Assembly: GCF_038096175.1 (NCBI RefSeq)
Contig: NZ_CP151099.1
Location: 1,800,501-1,864,500 of the forward strand
Length of the DNA stretch: 64,000 nt
Direction: 5' to 3'
Source of the DNA: Nostoc sp. UHCC 0302
GTDB taxonomy: Bacteria > Cyanobacteriota > Cyanobacteriia > Cyanobacteriales > Nostocaceae
The translations under genes were made by a program, and so were the position numbers. Within the stretch, counting starts at the first letter, position 1. The number at the start of each line of letters is the position of its first letter. Of this stretch, positions 27,535 through 35,099 are shown piece after piece. The notes below the pieces were generated by a model. It made no database searches and was not told the origin of the DNA. It saw only the letters and a program-made list of their open reading frames with translations.

Positions 27535-28389
27535 GTGACAATACTGAGAGAAAAAGCAGATTGGTCAGAACCACCTGCCAGAGAGCCAAGACCAACCATT
27601 CTGGAAACCCAGGGGCTGACGCGCAACTTTGGCAAAGTAACCGCTGTTAATAACTTGAACATATCTGTAGAACAGGGTGAAATATTTGGCTTGCTAGGGC
27701 CGAATGGGGCAGGCAAAAGTACAGTTATTAAGATGTTGACGACTTTGCTACCTCTGAGTGCTGGGAAAGCAATCCTAGCTGGCTATGATGTAGCTCGTCA
27801 ATCTAACGCTGTCAGACGGGTTATTGGCTATGTACCTCAAGCTCTTTCGGCTGATGGTACGCTGACAGGTTATGAAAATCTGTTAATCTTTGCCAAGCTG
27901 TATGAAATTTCTTCTAAGCATCGCGATCGCCGCATCCGTGAGATTCTGGAGTTCATGGGTTTACAGAATGCTGCACAGCGCTTGGTGCGAACTTACTCTG
28001 GTGGGATGATCCGCAAACTAGAAATTGCTATATCAATTCTGCATCAACCCGAAATTTTGTTTCTTGATGAGCCAACTGTCGGTTTAGATCCAATTGCCCG
28101 TACTCAAGTCTGGCAACTTGTACAACAACTCTGTACTGATTACGGCACAACTATATTTTTAACAACCCACTTTTTAGAAGAAGCGGACAGCATATGTAAC
28201 CGAGTGGTGATTATGCAACAAGGTGAAGTTGTGACCACAGGCACACCAAGCGAATTAAAAGCCTCTTTGAATAAACCCAACGCCACCTTAGATGATGTGT
28301 TTATTCACTATACAGGTGACCAGTTAACATCAGGAGTGAACTATCGTGATACAGCCAGAATCAGACGTGCTGCTCAACGGTTGGGTTAA
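27535..28389 (+). CDS. ABC-2 type exporter ATP-binding protein (DrrA-like)
   Basis: A 284-residue ATPase. Walker A GLLGPNGAGKSTVIKML (residues about 53-69), Q-loop GYVPQALSADGTLTG, signature YSGGMIRKLEIA, Walker B ILFLDEPTVGLD and H-loop TTHFLEEAD are all intact, followed by the DrrA-type C-terminal extension. It overlaps the permease gene by 44 bases. The pair is probably a drug, lipid or polysaccharide exporter. The neighbouring MarR and MFS genes support efflux. Confidence 0.94.
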   Translation: MTILREKADWSEPPAREPRPTILETQGLTRNFGKVTAVNNLNISVEQGEIFGLLGPNGAGKSTVIKMLTTLLPLSAGKAILAGYDVARQSNAVRRVIGYVPQALSADGTLTGYENLLIFAKLYEISSKHRDRRIREILEFMGLQNAAQRLVRTYSGGMIRKLEIAISILHQPEILFLDEPTVGLDPIARTQVWQLVQQLCTDYGTTIFLTTHFLEEADSICNRVVIMQQGEVVTTGTPSELKASLNKPNATLDDVFIHYTGDQLTSGVNYRDTARIRRAAQRLG

Positions 28390-29200
28390 AGCACCACCAA
28401 CTCGCAAAAGAAATTTTATCTCTGCAACTAGAGAGCTAGTTACTAAAACTTTTGCGATCGCCGAATTAGAAGTACGTAAACTACGCCACGATCCCACTGA
28501 TTTAGTAGTTAGAGCCGTGCAACCGTCATTATGGTTGCTGATATTTGGGCAAGTATTCTCTCGCATTCGAGAGATTCCGACAGGCAGTTTACCTTATTTA
28601 GACTTTATGGCTGCGGGCATTCTTGCTCAAAGCGTGTTGAATGTAGCTATTTTTACTGGTGGAATGACACTAATTTGGGAGCGGGATTTAGGGATTGTAC
28701 AGAAATTTCTGGCAAGTCCTACACCCCGCATCGCAATGGTTTTAGGCAAAGCTTTAGCTTGTGGAGTACGTTGCTTATCACAGGTAGCAGTCATTTATGT
28801 ATTGGCCTTTTTCTTAGGCGTCAAACTCAATCTCCATCCTTTAGCTTTTTTGCAAGTGCTACTACTGGTAATGCTAGGGGCGGGTTGTTTTTGTATTTTT
28901 TCGTTAATTGTTGGCTGTTTGGCAAAAACCCGCGAACGGATGACAGGAATTGGGCAAATGTTAACTATGCCGTTATTTTTTGCCAGCAATGCCATTTATC
29001 CAATTTCAATGATGCCCGACTGGTTAAAATTTATTTCCCACTTGAATCCTTTAACATATCAGGTTGACGGCTTACGCAGTGCAATGCTACTCAATGGCTC
29101 TAGCGTCTATGGCATTGGTTGGGATGTTGTAATTCTTTTATTGACATTAATTGGCTTAGCCATCATCAGTGGACGACTTTATCCACGGGTGGGAATGTAA
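28346..29200 (+). CDS. ABC-2 type transporter permease
   Basis: A 284-residue membrane protein with six predicted helices and the ABC-2 signature around LFFASNAIYPISMMPDWLKFISHLNPLTYQVDGLR (residues about 211-245). The N-terminal amphipathic region ELEVRKLRHDPTDLVVRAVQP is typical of DrrB-like permeases. The start codon lies within the ATPase gene. Its 3' end has been partly duplicated downstream. Confidence 0.92.
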   Translation: MIQPESDVLLNGWVKAPPTRKRNFISATRELVTKTFAIAELEVRKLRHDPTDLVVRAVQPSLWLLIFGQVFSRIREIPTGSLPYLDFMAAGILAQSVLNVAIFTGGMTLIWERDLGIVQKFLASPTPRIAMVLGKALACGVRCLSQVAVIYVLAFFLGVKLNLHPLAFLQVLLLVMLGAGCFCIFSLIVGCLAKTRERMTGIGQMLTMPLFFASNAIYPISMMPDWLKFISHLNPLTYQVDGLRSAMLLNGSSVYGIGWDVVILLLTLIGLAIISGRLYPRVGM

Positions 29201-29209
29201 TCAGCAATG

Positions 29210-29304
29210 AATCTAGCGGTTATGACTTTGGTCTGGATTGTACAATTCTCTTATTAACGTTAATCAGCTTGGTCATCATTCGTGGACGATTTGATCCACA
29301 GGTG
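29210..29304 (+). pseudogene. Degenerate duplicate of the permease 3' end
   Basis: Translated in frame this stretch reads DCTILLLTLISLVIIRGRFD, closely matching the permease terminus VVILLLTLIGLAIISGRLY. DNA similarity covers about 95 bases up to ccacaggtg. It has no start of its own and separates the permease from the MarR gene. Confidence 0.8.
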
Positions 29305-29333
29305 ACCGACGTAATTAGGAGAATAACCATCCC

Positions 29334-29813
29334 ATGACCTTGGATAAACCCGTTAAAGGTGCAACATCCGAAGAATGTGCCGCAAGAGTAATGGATACAG
29401 TTCCATTAATAATGCGGTTTATCCGAGCTGAGATGCGCGCTCACAAAGCCGCTTTTCTGTCTATACCTCAGTTGCGATCGCTAGCATTTATTAACCGTAA
29501 TCCTGGTGCTTCTTTATCTGATCTGGCAGATCATTTGGGTATCACCTCTGCCACAGCATCAGCCACTACAGAACGGTTGGTACAACGCAACTTAGTGCAA
29601 CGCTCTCATCATCCCCAAGAGCGACGACGAATAGTCCTCAATCTCACGGATGAGGGTAAGTATCATCTTCAACAAGCCCTCGATCATACTCGCGCTCATA
29701 TTGGTGACCTGCTCAAAGGTCTGACAGCCGAGGAAATTTCTCACATTGAAGAAGTTTTAGCTCTACTAAAGAATGTCTTCGAGCAAACAGAACTCAACTC
29801 CCCCAAACAGTGA
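29334..29813 (+). CDS. MarR-family transcriptional regulator
   Basis: A 159-residue winged-helix dimer-type regulator. The HTH is ASLSDLADHLGITSATASATTERLV (residues about 59-83), the wing is RSHHPQERRRIVLNLTDEGK, and dimerisation helices are at both ends. Placed between an ABC exporter and an MFS exporter and overlapping the latter by 41 bases, it probably controls this efflux cluster. Confidence 0.92.
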   Translation: MTLDKPVKGATSEECAARVMDTVPLIMRFIRAEMRAHKAAFLSIPQLRSLAFINRNPGASLSDLADHLGITSATASATTERLVQRNLVQRSHHPQERRRIVLNLTDEGKYHLQQALDHTRAHIGDLLKGLTAEEISHIEEVLALLKNVFEQTELNSPKQ

Positions 29814-31041
29814 GGTTGCACAACACGATCCTTTTGCAGCCCTGAGATTTCGCGACTATCGCTTATTTACGATTGGTCGTCTGCTGCTGTTCACGGGGTC
29901 GCAAATGCAGACTGTAGCGATTGGCTGGGAACTCTATGAGCGTACTAGCTCAGCTTTAGTGTTAGGTGGCGTAGGATTAGCGCAAGTACTGCCCATGATC
30001 GCCCTCACCTTGATTGCTGGAGATGTCGCCGATCGCCGTGCTCGCAAACTTACGATGTTGCTATCAGTGCTGCTGCTAGCCCTCTGCTCATTGGCTTTAG
30101 CGGTGCTTTCCTTTACTAAAGGTGCAGTTTTTCTAATCTACGCCTGTTTGGTATTAACAGGTGTTGCCAGGGCATTCTCGAAGCCTGCCAGTGATGCTTT
30201 GATGTGGCAATTGATACCAGTCAGCGCTTTTACAAATGCAGCCACTTGGAATAGCAGTAGCTTTCAGTTGGCCGCAGTCATTGGGCCAGCCTTGGGCGGA
30301 TTTGGGATTGCACTTCTGGGAAGTGCTACAGGAGTATATGTTTTAGCTGCGATCGCAGCTTTGCTGTGTTTTATTTTAACGGTAGCAATTAAAGAGAAAA
30401 AAACTACTCGCTCAACCGAGCCACTTTCATTTAAAGCACTGGCGGCTGGTGCTAAATTTGTTTGGCAAAATCAGTTGATTTTAGCAGCCATAACATTGGA
30501 TATGTTTGCAGTATTGTTGGGGGGTGCGATCGCACTATTACCTATCTTTGCCAAAGATATTCTGCACGTAGGGCCAGTAGAGTTGGGATATCTCCAAGCA
30601 GCCCATTCTATTGGTGCGTTGATTATGGCAGTTACCTTGGCATATCTGCCACCGTTACGCAAAGCCGGCCCAGCCTTATTATGGTCAGTGGTTGGCTTTG
30701 GCATTGTGACAATTATCTTTGGGCTTTCGCGTTGGTTTTGGCTGTCTATGCTGATGCTGACACTCGGCGGCGCACTAGATAGTATTAGCGTTGTGATTCG
30801 CCATACTTTGGTTCAAATTAGAACTCCTGATCATTTACGTGGTCGGGTTGCAGCTATCAACAGTGTATTTATTAGTGCCTCAAATGAGTTAGGCGGCTTT
30901 GAGTCAGGCTTAACAGCCGCCTTTTTTGGCCCAGTACTTTCTGTTGTTGGTGGTGGAATTGGCACAATTGTTGTAGTGATGGCAGTAGCTATGATTTGGC
31001 CAGGAATTGCCAAGTTAGGGGCATTGCAAGAGTTTCAATGA
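29773..31041 (+). CDS. MFS transporter (EntS/MFS_3-like)
   Basis: A 422-residue permease with twelve predicted helices. The loop 2-3 motif GDVADRRARKLTM (residues about 82-94) and the inter-domain loop EKKTTRSTEPLSFKAL are visible. The FRDYRLFTIGRLL start and RTPDHLRGRVAAINSVFI place it with the MFS_3 / enterobactin-exporter-like group. The stop codon is part of the ATGA immediately preceding the HEARO-like element, which abuts it. Confidence 0.92.
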   Translation: MSSSKQNSTPPNSEVAQHDPFAALRFRDYRLFTIGRLLLFTGSQMQTVAIGWELYERTSSALVLGGVGLAQVLPMIALTLIAGDVADRRARKLTMLLSVLLLALCSLALAVLSFTKGAVFLIYACLVLTGVARAFSKPASDALMWQLIPVSAFTNAATWNSSSFQLAAVIGPALGGFGIALLGSATGVYVLAAIAALLCFILTVAIKEKKTTRSTEPLSFKALAAGAKFVWQNQLILAAITLDMFAVLLGGAIALLPIFAKDILHVGPVELGYLQAAHSIGALIMAVTLAYLPPLRKAGPALLWSVVGFGIVTIIFGLSRWFWLSMLMLTLGGALDSISVVIRHTLVQIRTPDHLRGRVAAINSVFISASNELGGFESGLTAAFFGPVLSVVGGGIGTIVVVMAVAMIWPGIAKLGALQEFQ

Positions 31042-31263
31042 CCCCCACCTAGCTTAGGCTGAGGTGGGGGAGTGGTCGGAGATAACCCGACCGTAGCTGC
31101 GAATAGCTCAGCAGATGTTTACGGATCAGACACTACCAGTTACTTCTCTCGACTGGGTTATTTGTGAGGGGATGGAATCTTATCCAGCGAGGTTTAGGCT
31201 CGGACACACCGTAAGCATTGAGCTAAGAGACATTAAGTTTTGGGATTATCTCTCTAACAACTT
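31042..31263 (+). ncRNA. HEARO-like (IscB omega) RNA
   Basis: A 222-base structured stretch between an ATGA and an RRXRR/IscB-type reading frame, exactly where HEARO RNAs lie. It opens with a perfect 9-bp stem cccccacct / aggtggggg (31042-31050 with 31062-31070), then ggtcgg / ccgacc (31074-31092), then further short stems around gctgcgaatagctcagc. HEARO elements are known to sit directly downstream of ATGA or GTGA. Omega RNAs carry their guide at the 5' end, so the guide would come from the last bases of the MFS gene; that is an inference. Confidence 0.75.
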
Positions 31264-31744
31264 ATGCAACGAATTTCAGTTCTCAATCCAGATCATAGTC
31301 CTGCAATGCCAACAAAACTTCAACGCGCCGAACGTTGGGTCGAAGAAGGTAGAGCAGAATGGGTCTACACCGATTTGCGGATCAAGGCAGTTCGACTGTT
31401 GTCTGAACCGTCAGGACGCGAATCTCACTTCTGCACCGTTTGTGATTGTTCGTCGTCCACCTATTTCAAGAAGACAGCTTCACTTGATGGTTCCTTCTAT
31501 TGGGAATGTACCCCGTAAATATGGCGGAACAACCACGCGACATGGATTCAGAAAGGGGGATTTGGTCAAAGCAGAGATGGCAAAACGAATCAGTATTGGA
31601 TGGGTGAGTGGCGACACCACTCGTCAAATTAGTGTTTCCGATTTTGATTGGAAACGATTGGGGCAGTTTACTGCTTCTAAAGTTCAGTTGATCCGACGCG
31701 CAACGGGTCTACTGGTTTCGTGTCCACAGAGATTGTCAGTTTAG
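31264..31744 (+). pseudogene. Internally deleted IscB/IsrB-type RNA-guided nuclease remnant
   Basis: The first frame (from ATG 31264) gives the RRXRR N-terminus: SVLNPDHSPAMPTKLQRAER, then RLLSEPSGRE. Near 31410-31440 the homology jumps to the next frame, which continues PFVIVRRPPISRRQLHLMVP, KYGGTTTRHGFRKGD and SVSDFDWKRLGQFTASKVQL, the C-terminal region of IscB/IsrB. About 300 residues carrying the RuvC parts and any HNH domain are missing, and the frame is broken. It cannot encode an active nuclease. Confidence 0.8.
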
Positions 31745-31768
31745 CGGCTCGACGCCGCTAAACTGACA
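31734..31768. terminator. Perfect 15-bp hairpin at the end of the IscB remnant
   Basis: tgtcagtttagcggc / gccgctaaactgaca around tcgac; it overlaps the remnant's stop codon. There is no long T-run. It may mark the element's right end or serve as a bidirectional terminator. Confidence 0.6.
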
Positions 31769-31900
31769 CTCAAGCATCCTCCCCCACAGTAGTGCGCTCT
31801 TGATGGGGGTGTCTCGGAGAAATTGATGAATAGAGGCAACTGGAAGTTTAGAGTAAACAAATAAAGTCCGCTTATGCGGACTTTAAAAAGGGGATTATGA

Positions 31901-32068
31901 AAATTGGATGGGGATAGAAAACTAAGAAGTTTCAAGTTGCCTGAGTTAGTGCTATTGGCTTGGCAACAAGAACGCAACTGCACCGCAAGTAAAGTCATTT
32001 GGCGCTTTACTACTGATGATGCTCGTGTCAAACTTAAACATCTTTATCCGATTTTTGAAACCCAATAA
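31901..32068 (+). pseudogene. Transposase C-terminal fragment
   Basis: An open stretch of 55 codons ending in WRFTTDDARVKLKHLYPIFE, the kind of tail found at the end of cyanobacterial IS630-type transposases. It has no proper start and a TGA lies just before it. It is preceded by the hairpin agtccgcttatgcggact (31865-31882). Confidence 0.5.
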
Positions 32069-32154
32069 ACAGGTGATTCTAATGCAACATTTTAGCCTTG
32101 CCACGCCATTACTCGATAATTTTTTTGAAAATCTCTAAAGTTAGCCAACTAAAT

Positions 32155-32556
32155 TTATAAATAATTCCTAGTTATTTCTAGTTCTAAGTAACCTGTTTGC
32201 CCGTCAAAAGTTCTATTAAAAGTAAATTCTTGGCTAGTACCAATAATTATTTCAGCAGTTGTATAAATAATGCATCCATTATCAAGATGTCCACCAAGAG
32301 TTTTACCTTTGTTATCAGAAATAGCAATGTGTAAATGTACACCTGTGGTTGCTATTGTACCGTTGAGAGATATAACCTCAAATTTATCAGTTAATACTGT
32401 ACTAACATCTTGATTAGCAAAGCGAATTGTTGCTTGTTGCAAACTACCGATCGCACTTAATATAAACCCTGCTTTGATATTTTCTTGATTGGCAAAGTTT
32501 TTTAAACTTTGTCTTAAATCCTCGTTAGGTTTTAGTCGGATAGCAAATACTTTCAT
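32155..32556 (-). CDS. PPC/DUF296 domain protein
   Basis: A 133-residue protein starting MKVFAIRLKPNEDLRQSLKN (ATG at 32556; a TTG 13 codons upstream is also in frame). PCC/DUF296 features: AGFILSAIGSLQQATIRFA (residues about 29-47) and the metal-type motif GVHLHIAISDNKGKTLGGHL, then YTTAEIIIG. In bacteria these are small trimeric proteins of unclear function, some near DNA-binding modules. Insertion sequences flank it. Confidence 0.88.
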   Translation of the reverse strand: MKVFAIRLKPNEDLRQSLKNFANQENIKAGFILSAIGSLQQATIRFANQDVSTVLTDKFEVISLNGTIATTGVHLHIAISDNKGKTLGGHLDNGCIIYTTAEIIIGTSQEFTFNRTFDGQTGYLELEITRNYL

Positions 32557-32787
32557 TGTTAAAAGTGCAAGATTTTTATCAGTAATAACACTCAACCGCT
32601 ACATCTGTAAATATTAATAAAATATACGGTAATATTTTTGGGTGCTAAGTATGTCAAACGTGCTACCTCAGTGCAAAAATCTGAAAGAGCAAGTTGAGTC
32701 TATATTAAACTTGTCCGAAATATTAACTTAGGAAAAGAAAAATGGTAAAACGTTAGATTGGGCGTCTACCATTTTCCACAATTAGTT

Positions 32788-33681
32788 ATGATTTTAGATT
32801 ATATACAAAAGTATCCACTACGAACAAAACAGATTTTAGGGATTAGTTACGAACAATTGCAATCACTGCTAAATTGCGCCTTAAAACGAAATCGATACAT
32901 CAAAGCTAAACAAGAGAGTCATAAAATTAGAATTAATGCGGCTGGTGGTGGTCGTCCCGAAAAGTTATCAACCGAAGAACAAGTATGTTTATGTCTATTT
33001 TATCTAAGACAGATGCCAACATTCCAAGTATTAGGAATGCTATTTGGTGTTTCCAAAACCGAAGCTAATGATACATTTCACGACTGGATACCAATTCTTC
33101 GTGATATATTACCTGCTAGTTTATTAGAACAAGTATCAAATAATGAAAGTGATTTACTATTTGTTCAAGAAGTATTAACAAATTTTAGGCTATTAGTCGA
33201 TAGCTTAGAACAGCCAATATATAGGGATTCTGACCAAAAAGAGCAACAGAAATATTTTTCTGGAAAGAAGAGACAACATACATTAAAAAGTCTGATAATT
33301 GGCATACCAGAAGGCAAAGATATTGTAGAGGTAGAAGTAGGTGTTCCTGGGCCAACAGCAGATATAAAATTGTTTCGTCAATCTCAAAATAAATTTGATA
33401 AATCTCAACCCTTTTCAGGTGATAAAGGCTTTCAAGGAGGTGAGAATATCACTACTCCTCATAAAAAGAAACCAAAACGAGAATTAACTCAACAGCAAAA
33501 AGATGAAAATAAGGCTTTATCTAGTAATCGGATATTCATTGAACATTTGATTCGATTACTTAAAATATTCCGCATAGCCTCACAAAGATTTCGCTTAAAG
33601 CTTGAGACGTATGAGCAGATTATTTTAACAGTTTGCGGATTAGTTAGGTTAAGAATTGGTAGCTTAGTTCTGCCAACTTAG
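32788..33681 (+). CDS. IS5-type (DDE_4) transposase
   Basis: A 297-residue transposase. The N-terminal helix-turn-helix (residues about 50-95: EQVCLCLFYLRQMPTFQVLGMLFGVSKTEA) precedes a DDE_4 catalytic core with Asp in LLVDSLEQPIY, Asp in FSGDKGFQGGEN and Glu in FIEHLIRLLKIFR, so all three acidic residues are present. A TTG 30 bases upstream is in frame, but ATG 32788 (MILDYIQKYP) is preferred. I could not find convincing terminal inverted repeats, so the element borders are unknown. Confidence 0.88.
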   Translation: MILDYIQKYPLRTKQILGISYEQLQSLLNCALKRNRYIKAKQESHKIRINAAGGGRPEKLSTEEQVCLCLFYLRQMPTFQVLGMLFGVSKTEANDTFHDWIPILRDILPASLLEQVSNNESDLLFVQEVLTNFRLLVDSLEQPIYRDSDQKEQQKYFSGKKRQHTLKSLIIGIPEGKDIVEVEVGVPGPTADIKLFRQSQNKFDKSQPFSGDKGFQGGENITTPHKKKPKRELTQQQKDENKALSSNRIFIEHLIRLLKIFRIASQRFRLKLETYEQIILTVCGLVRLRIGSLVLPT

Positions 33682-34044
33682 CTAGTAGCAAAAATCATAA
33701 ATTTTTAGAAATTAGGAGTTAATTTTTATGCCTCTAAATTATCACTAACTATCTCAAAGCCTTATAATTACGTATTTACGAAGATATCAAAGTTTTGCCC
33801 CAAAGCTTTGAACAGTCTGGCTTTGGAATTTTCGGACAAGTCTATTACAACTTTTACAACAAGAACCAACGCTACGTTCGCAAGACATTACACCTGTACA
33901 AACTTCTCTTGGTAAAGCAATTTCTCCAAAGTTTGAGATTGTGTTTGCAGGTGCATTTAGCGCGGGTAAGTAGGTAGGTGCCAAAAAAGTCAGCTATGTT
34001 AAGATATGTAAAGACTGATAATGCATCTACAAGGTAGTTGGTGT

Positions 34045-34500
34045 ATGGGTGCGCGTTTAAGGGTATTTCTGACTCCTGAGCAAGACCAAACTTTACTAAA
34101 TCTGAGAAAACAGGATGTACCACAGAAAGTCAAAGACAGGGCGGAAATAATCAGGCTAAATGCACATGGTTGGTATGTAGAGAAGATAGCAGATCACTTT
34201 GATTGTCACAAAAAAACAGTCACAAAAGTTTTGCATCAATGGCAAAAACTGGGCACAGAAGGGCTTTGGGAATCTCCTGGGCGAGGGGGGAAACCAAAGT
34301 GGCTTGAGGATGACATGATATTTTTAGAAGAATGCCTCAGAAACGAGCCACGCACATACAATAGTTCTCAGTTAGCTTTGAAGTTGAAAACAGAACGCAA
34401 CGTTGAGATGAGTGCCGACAGATTAAGACGGGTACTCAAAAAAAGGGGGTCGATTGGAAACGGACAAGGAAAAGCCATAAAGGAAAACAAGACCCAGTAG
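34045..34500 (+). CDS. IS630 transposase orfA (DNA-binding part)
   Basis: A 151-residue N-terminal part with two helix-turn-helix regions: RLNAHGWYVEKIADHFDCHKKTVTKVLHQW (residues about 35-64) and the SSQLALKLKTERNVEMSADRLRRVL region. ATG at 34045 (MGARLRVFLTPEQ) fits the family; an ATG at 34021 is also in frame. The homology continues in the -1 frame after an A7G5 run at about 34438-34449 (WKRTRKSHKGKQDP), so a fused product requires -1 frameshifting or transcript slippage. Confidence 0.9.
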   Translation: MGARLRVFLTPEQDQTLLNLRKQDVPQKVKDRAEIIRLNAHGWYVEKIADHFDCHKKTVTKVLHQWQKLGTEGLWESPGRGGKPKWLEDDMIFLEECLRNEPRTYNSSQLALKLKTERNVEMSADRLRRVLKKRGSIGNGQGKAIKENKTQ

Positions 34501-34529
34501 CACGAGCAAACAAGCAAGCAGACCTAGAC

Positions 34530-35099
34530 ATGTTGGAATTAGCTGCTGCCACTGGTGAAATAGACCTGAAATACCTAGACGAGTCAGGGTTCTGTATGTG
34601 GAGCGAACCTAGTTATACATATTACTTTAGAGGTGAGCAAAAACGGTTAGAACAGACTAAACGCCGTGGTCGCAGATTAAGTATTATCGGGCTTCTCCAA
34701 CCTTTAATCAGTTTTGTTTACGGTTTAGTTATCGGTGGTGTTGACCGTAAATCTTATATAGAAATGATGGAGAAAGAAGCCAAACAAGCCCAAGAAACTG
34801 GACGTATCAGCGTGATTGTGCAAGATAACGGGCCAATACATCGCTGCCAAGAAGTTCAACAATTGTGGAAAAAATGGGAAAGTCAGGGTTTGTACATCTT
34901 TTTTCTCCCGAAATATTGCTCAGAAATGAATCCAATTGAATTGGAATGGCAACATCTCAAGAAAGATGAGTTATCCGGGCAAGCATTTGATGATGAGCTA
35001 GATCTCGCTTACGCCGTCATCAATGGTGTTCAAGCTAGAGGAAAAAAAAACAATCACAACACACATCGTGTAAAATTTAGCTCTAGATTATCAACTTAA
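34530..35099 (+). CDS. IS630 transposase orfB (DDE catalytic part)
   Basis: A 189-residue DDE_3 superfamily part, with Asp in KYLDESGFCMW, Asp in VIVQDNGPIHR and Glu in MNPIELEWQHLKKDE, all intact. The frame is open upstream of the ATG at 34530 to about 34448, in the -1 frame relative to orfA, which supports synthesis as an orfAB fusion. The catalytic triad and clean ends suggest a recently active element. Confidence 0.92.
   Translation: MLELAAATGEIDLKYLDESGFCMWSEPSYTYYFRGEQKRLEQTKRRGRRLSIIGLLQPLISFVYGLVIGGVDRKSYIEMMEKEAKQAQETGRISVIVQDNGPIHRCQEVQQLWKKWESQGLYIFFLPKYCSEMNPIELEWQHLKKDELSGQAFDDELDLAYAVINGVQARGKKNNHNTHRVKFSSRLST

Noticed and set aside
28531-29067. 178-codon frame inside the permease gene
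   Set aside because: Out-of-frame shadow of a membrane-protein gene with a clear ABC-2 signature in the other frame.
31115-31744. A single 209-codon gene
   Set aside because: Its first 90 codons lie in the RNA region or out of frame with the RRXRR part; only the C-terminal part shows IscB similarity, so it is a remnant.
31741-32031. 96-codon minus-strand frame
   Set aside because: It runs through hairpins and is antisense to the transposase fragment; composition is not protein-like.
33787-34123. Minus-strand frames across the dynamin/IS630 junction
   Set aside because: They span the insertion border and have no independent support.
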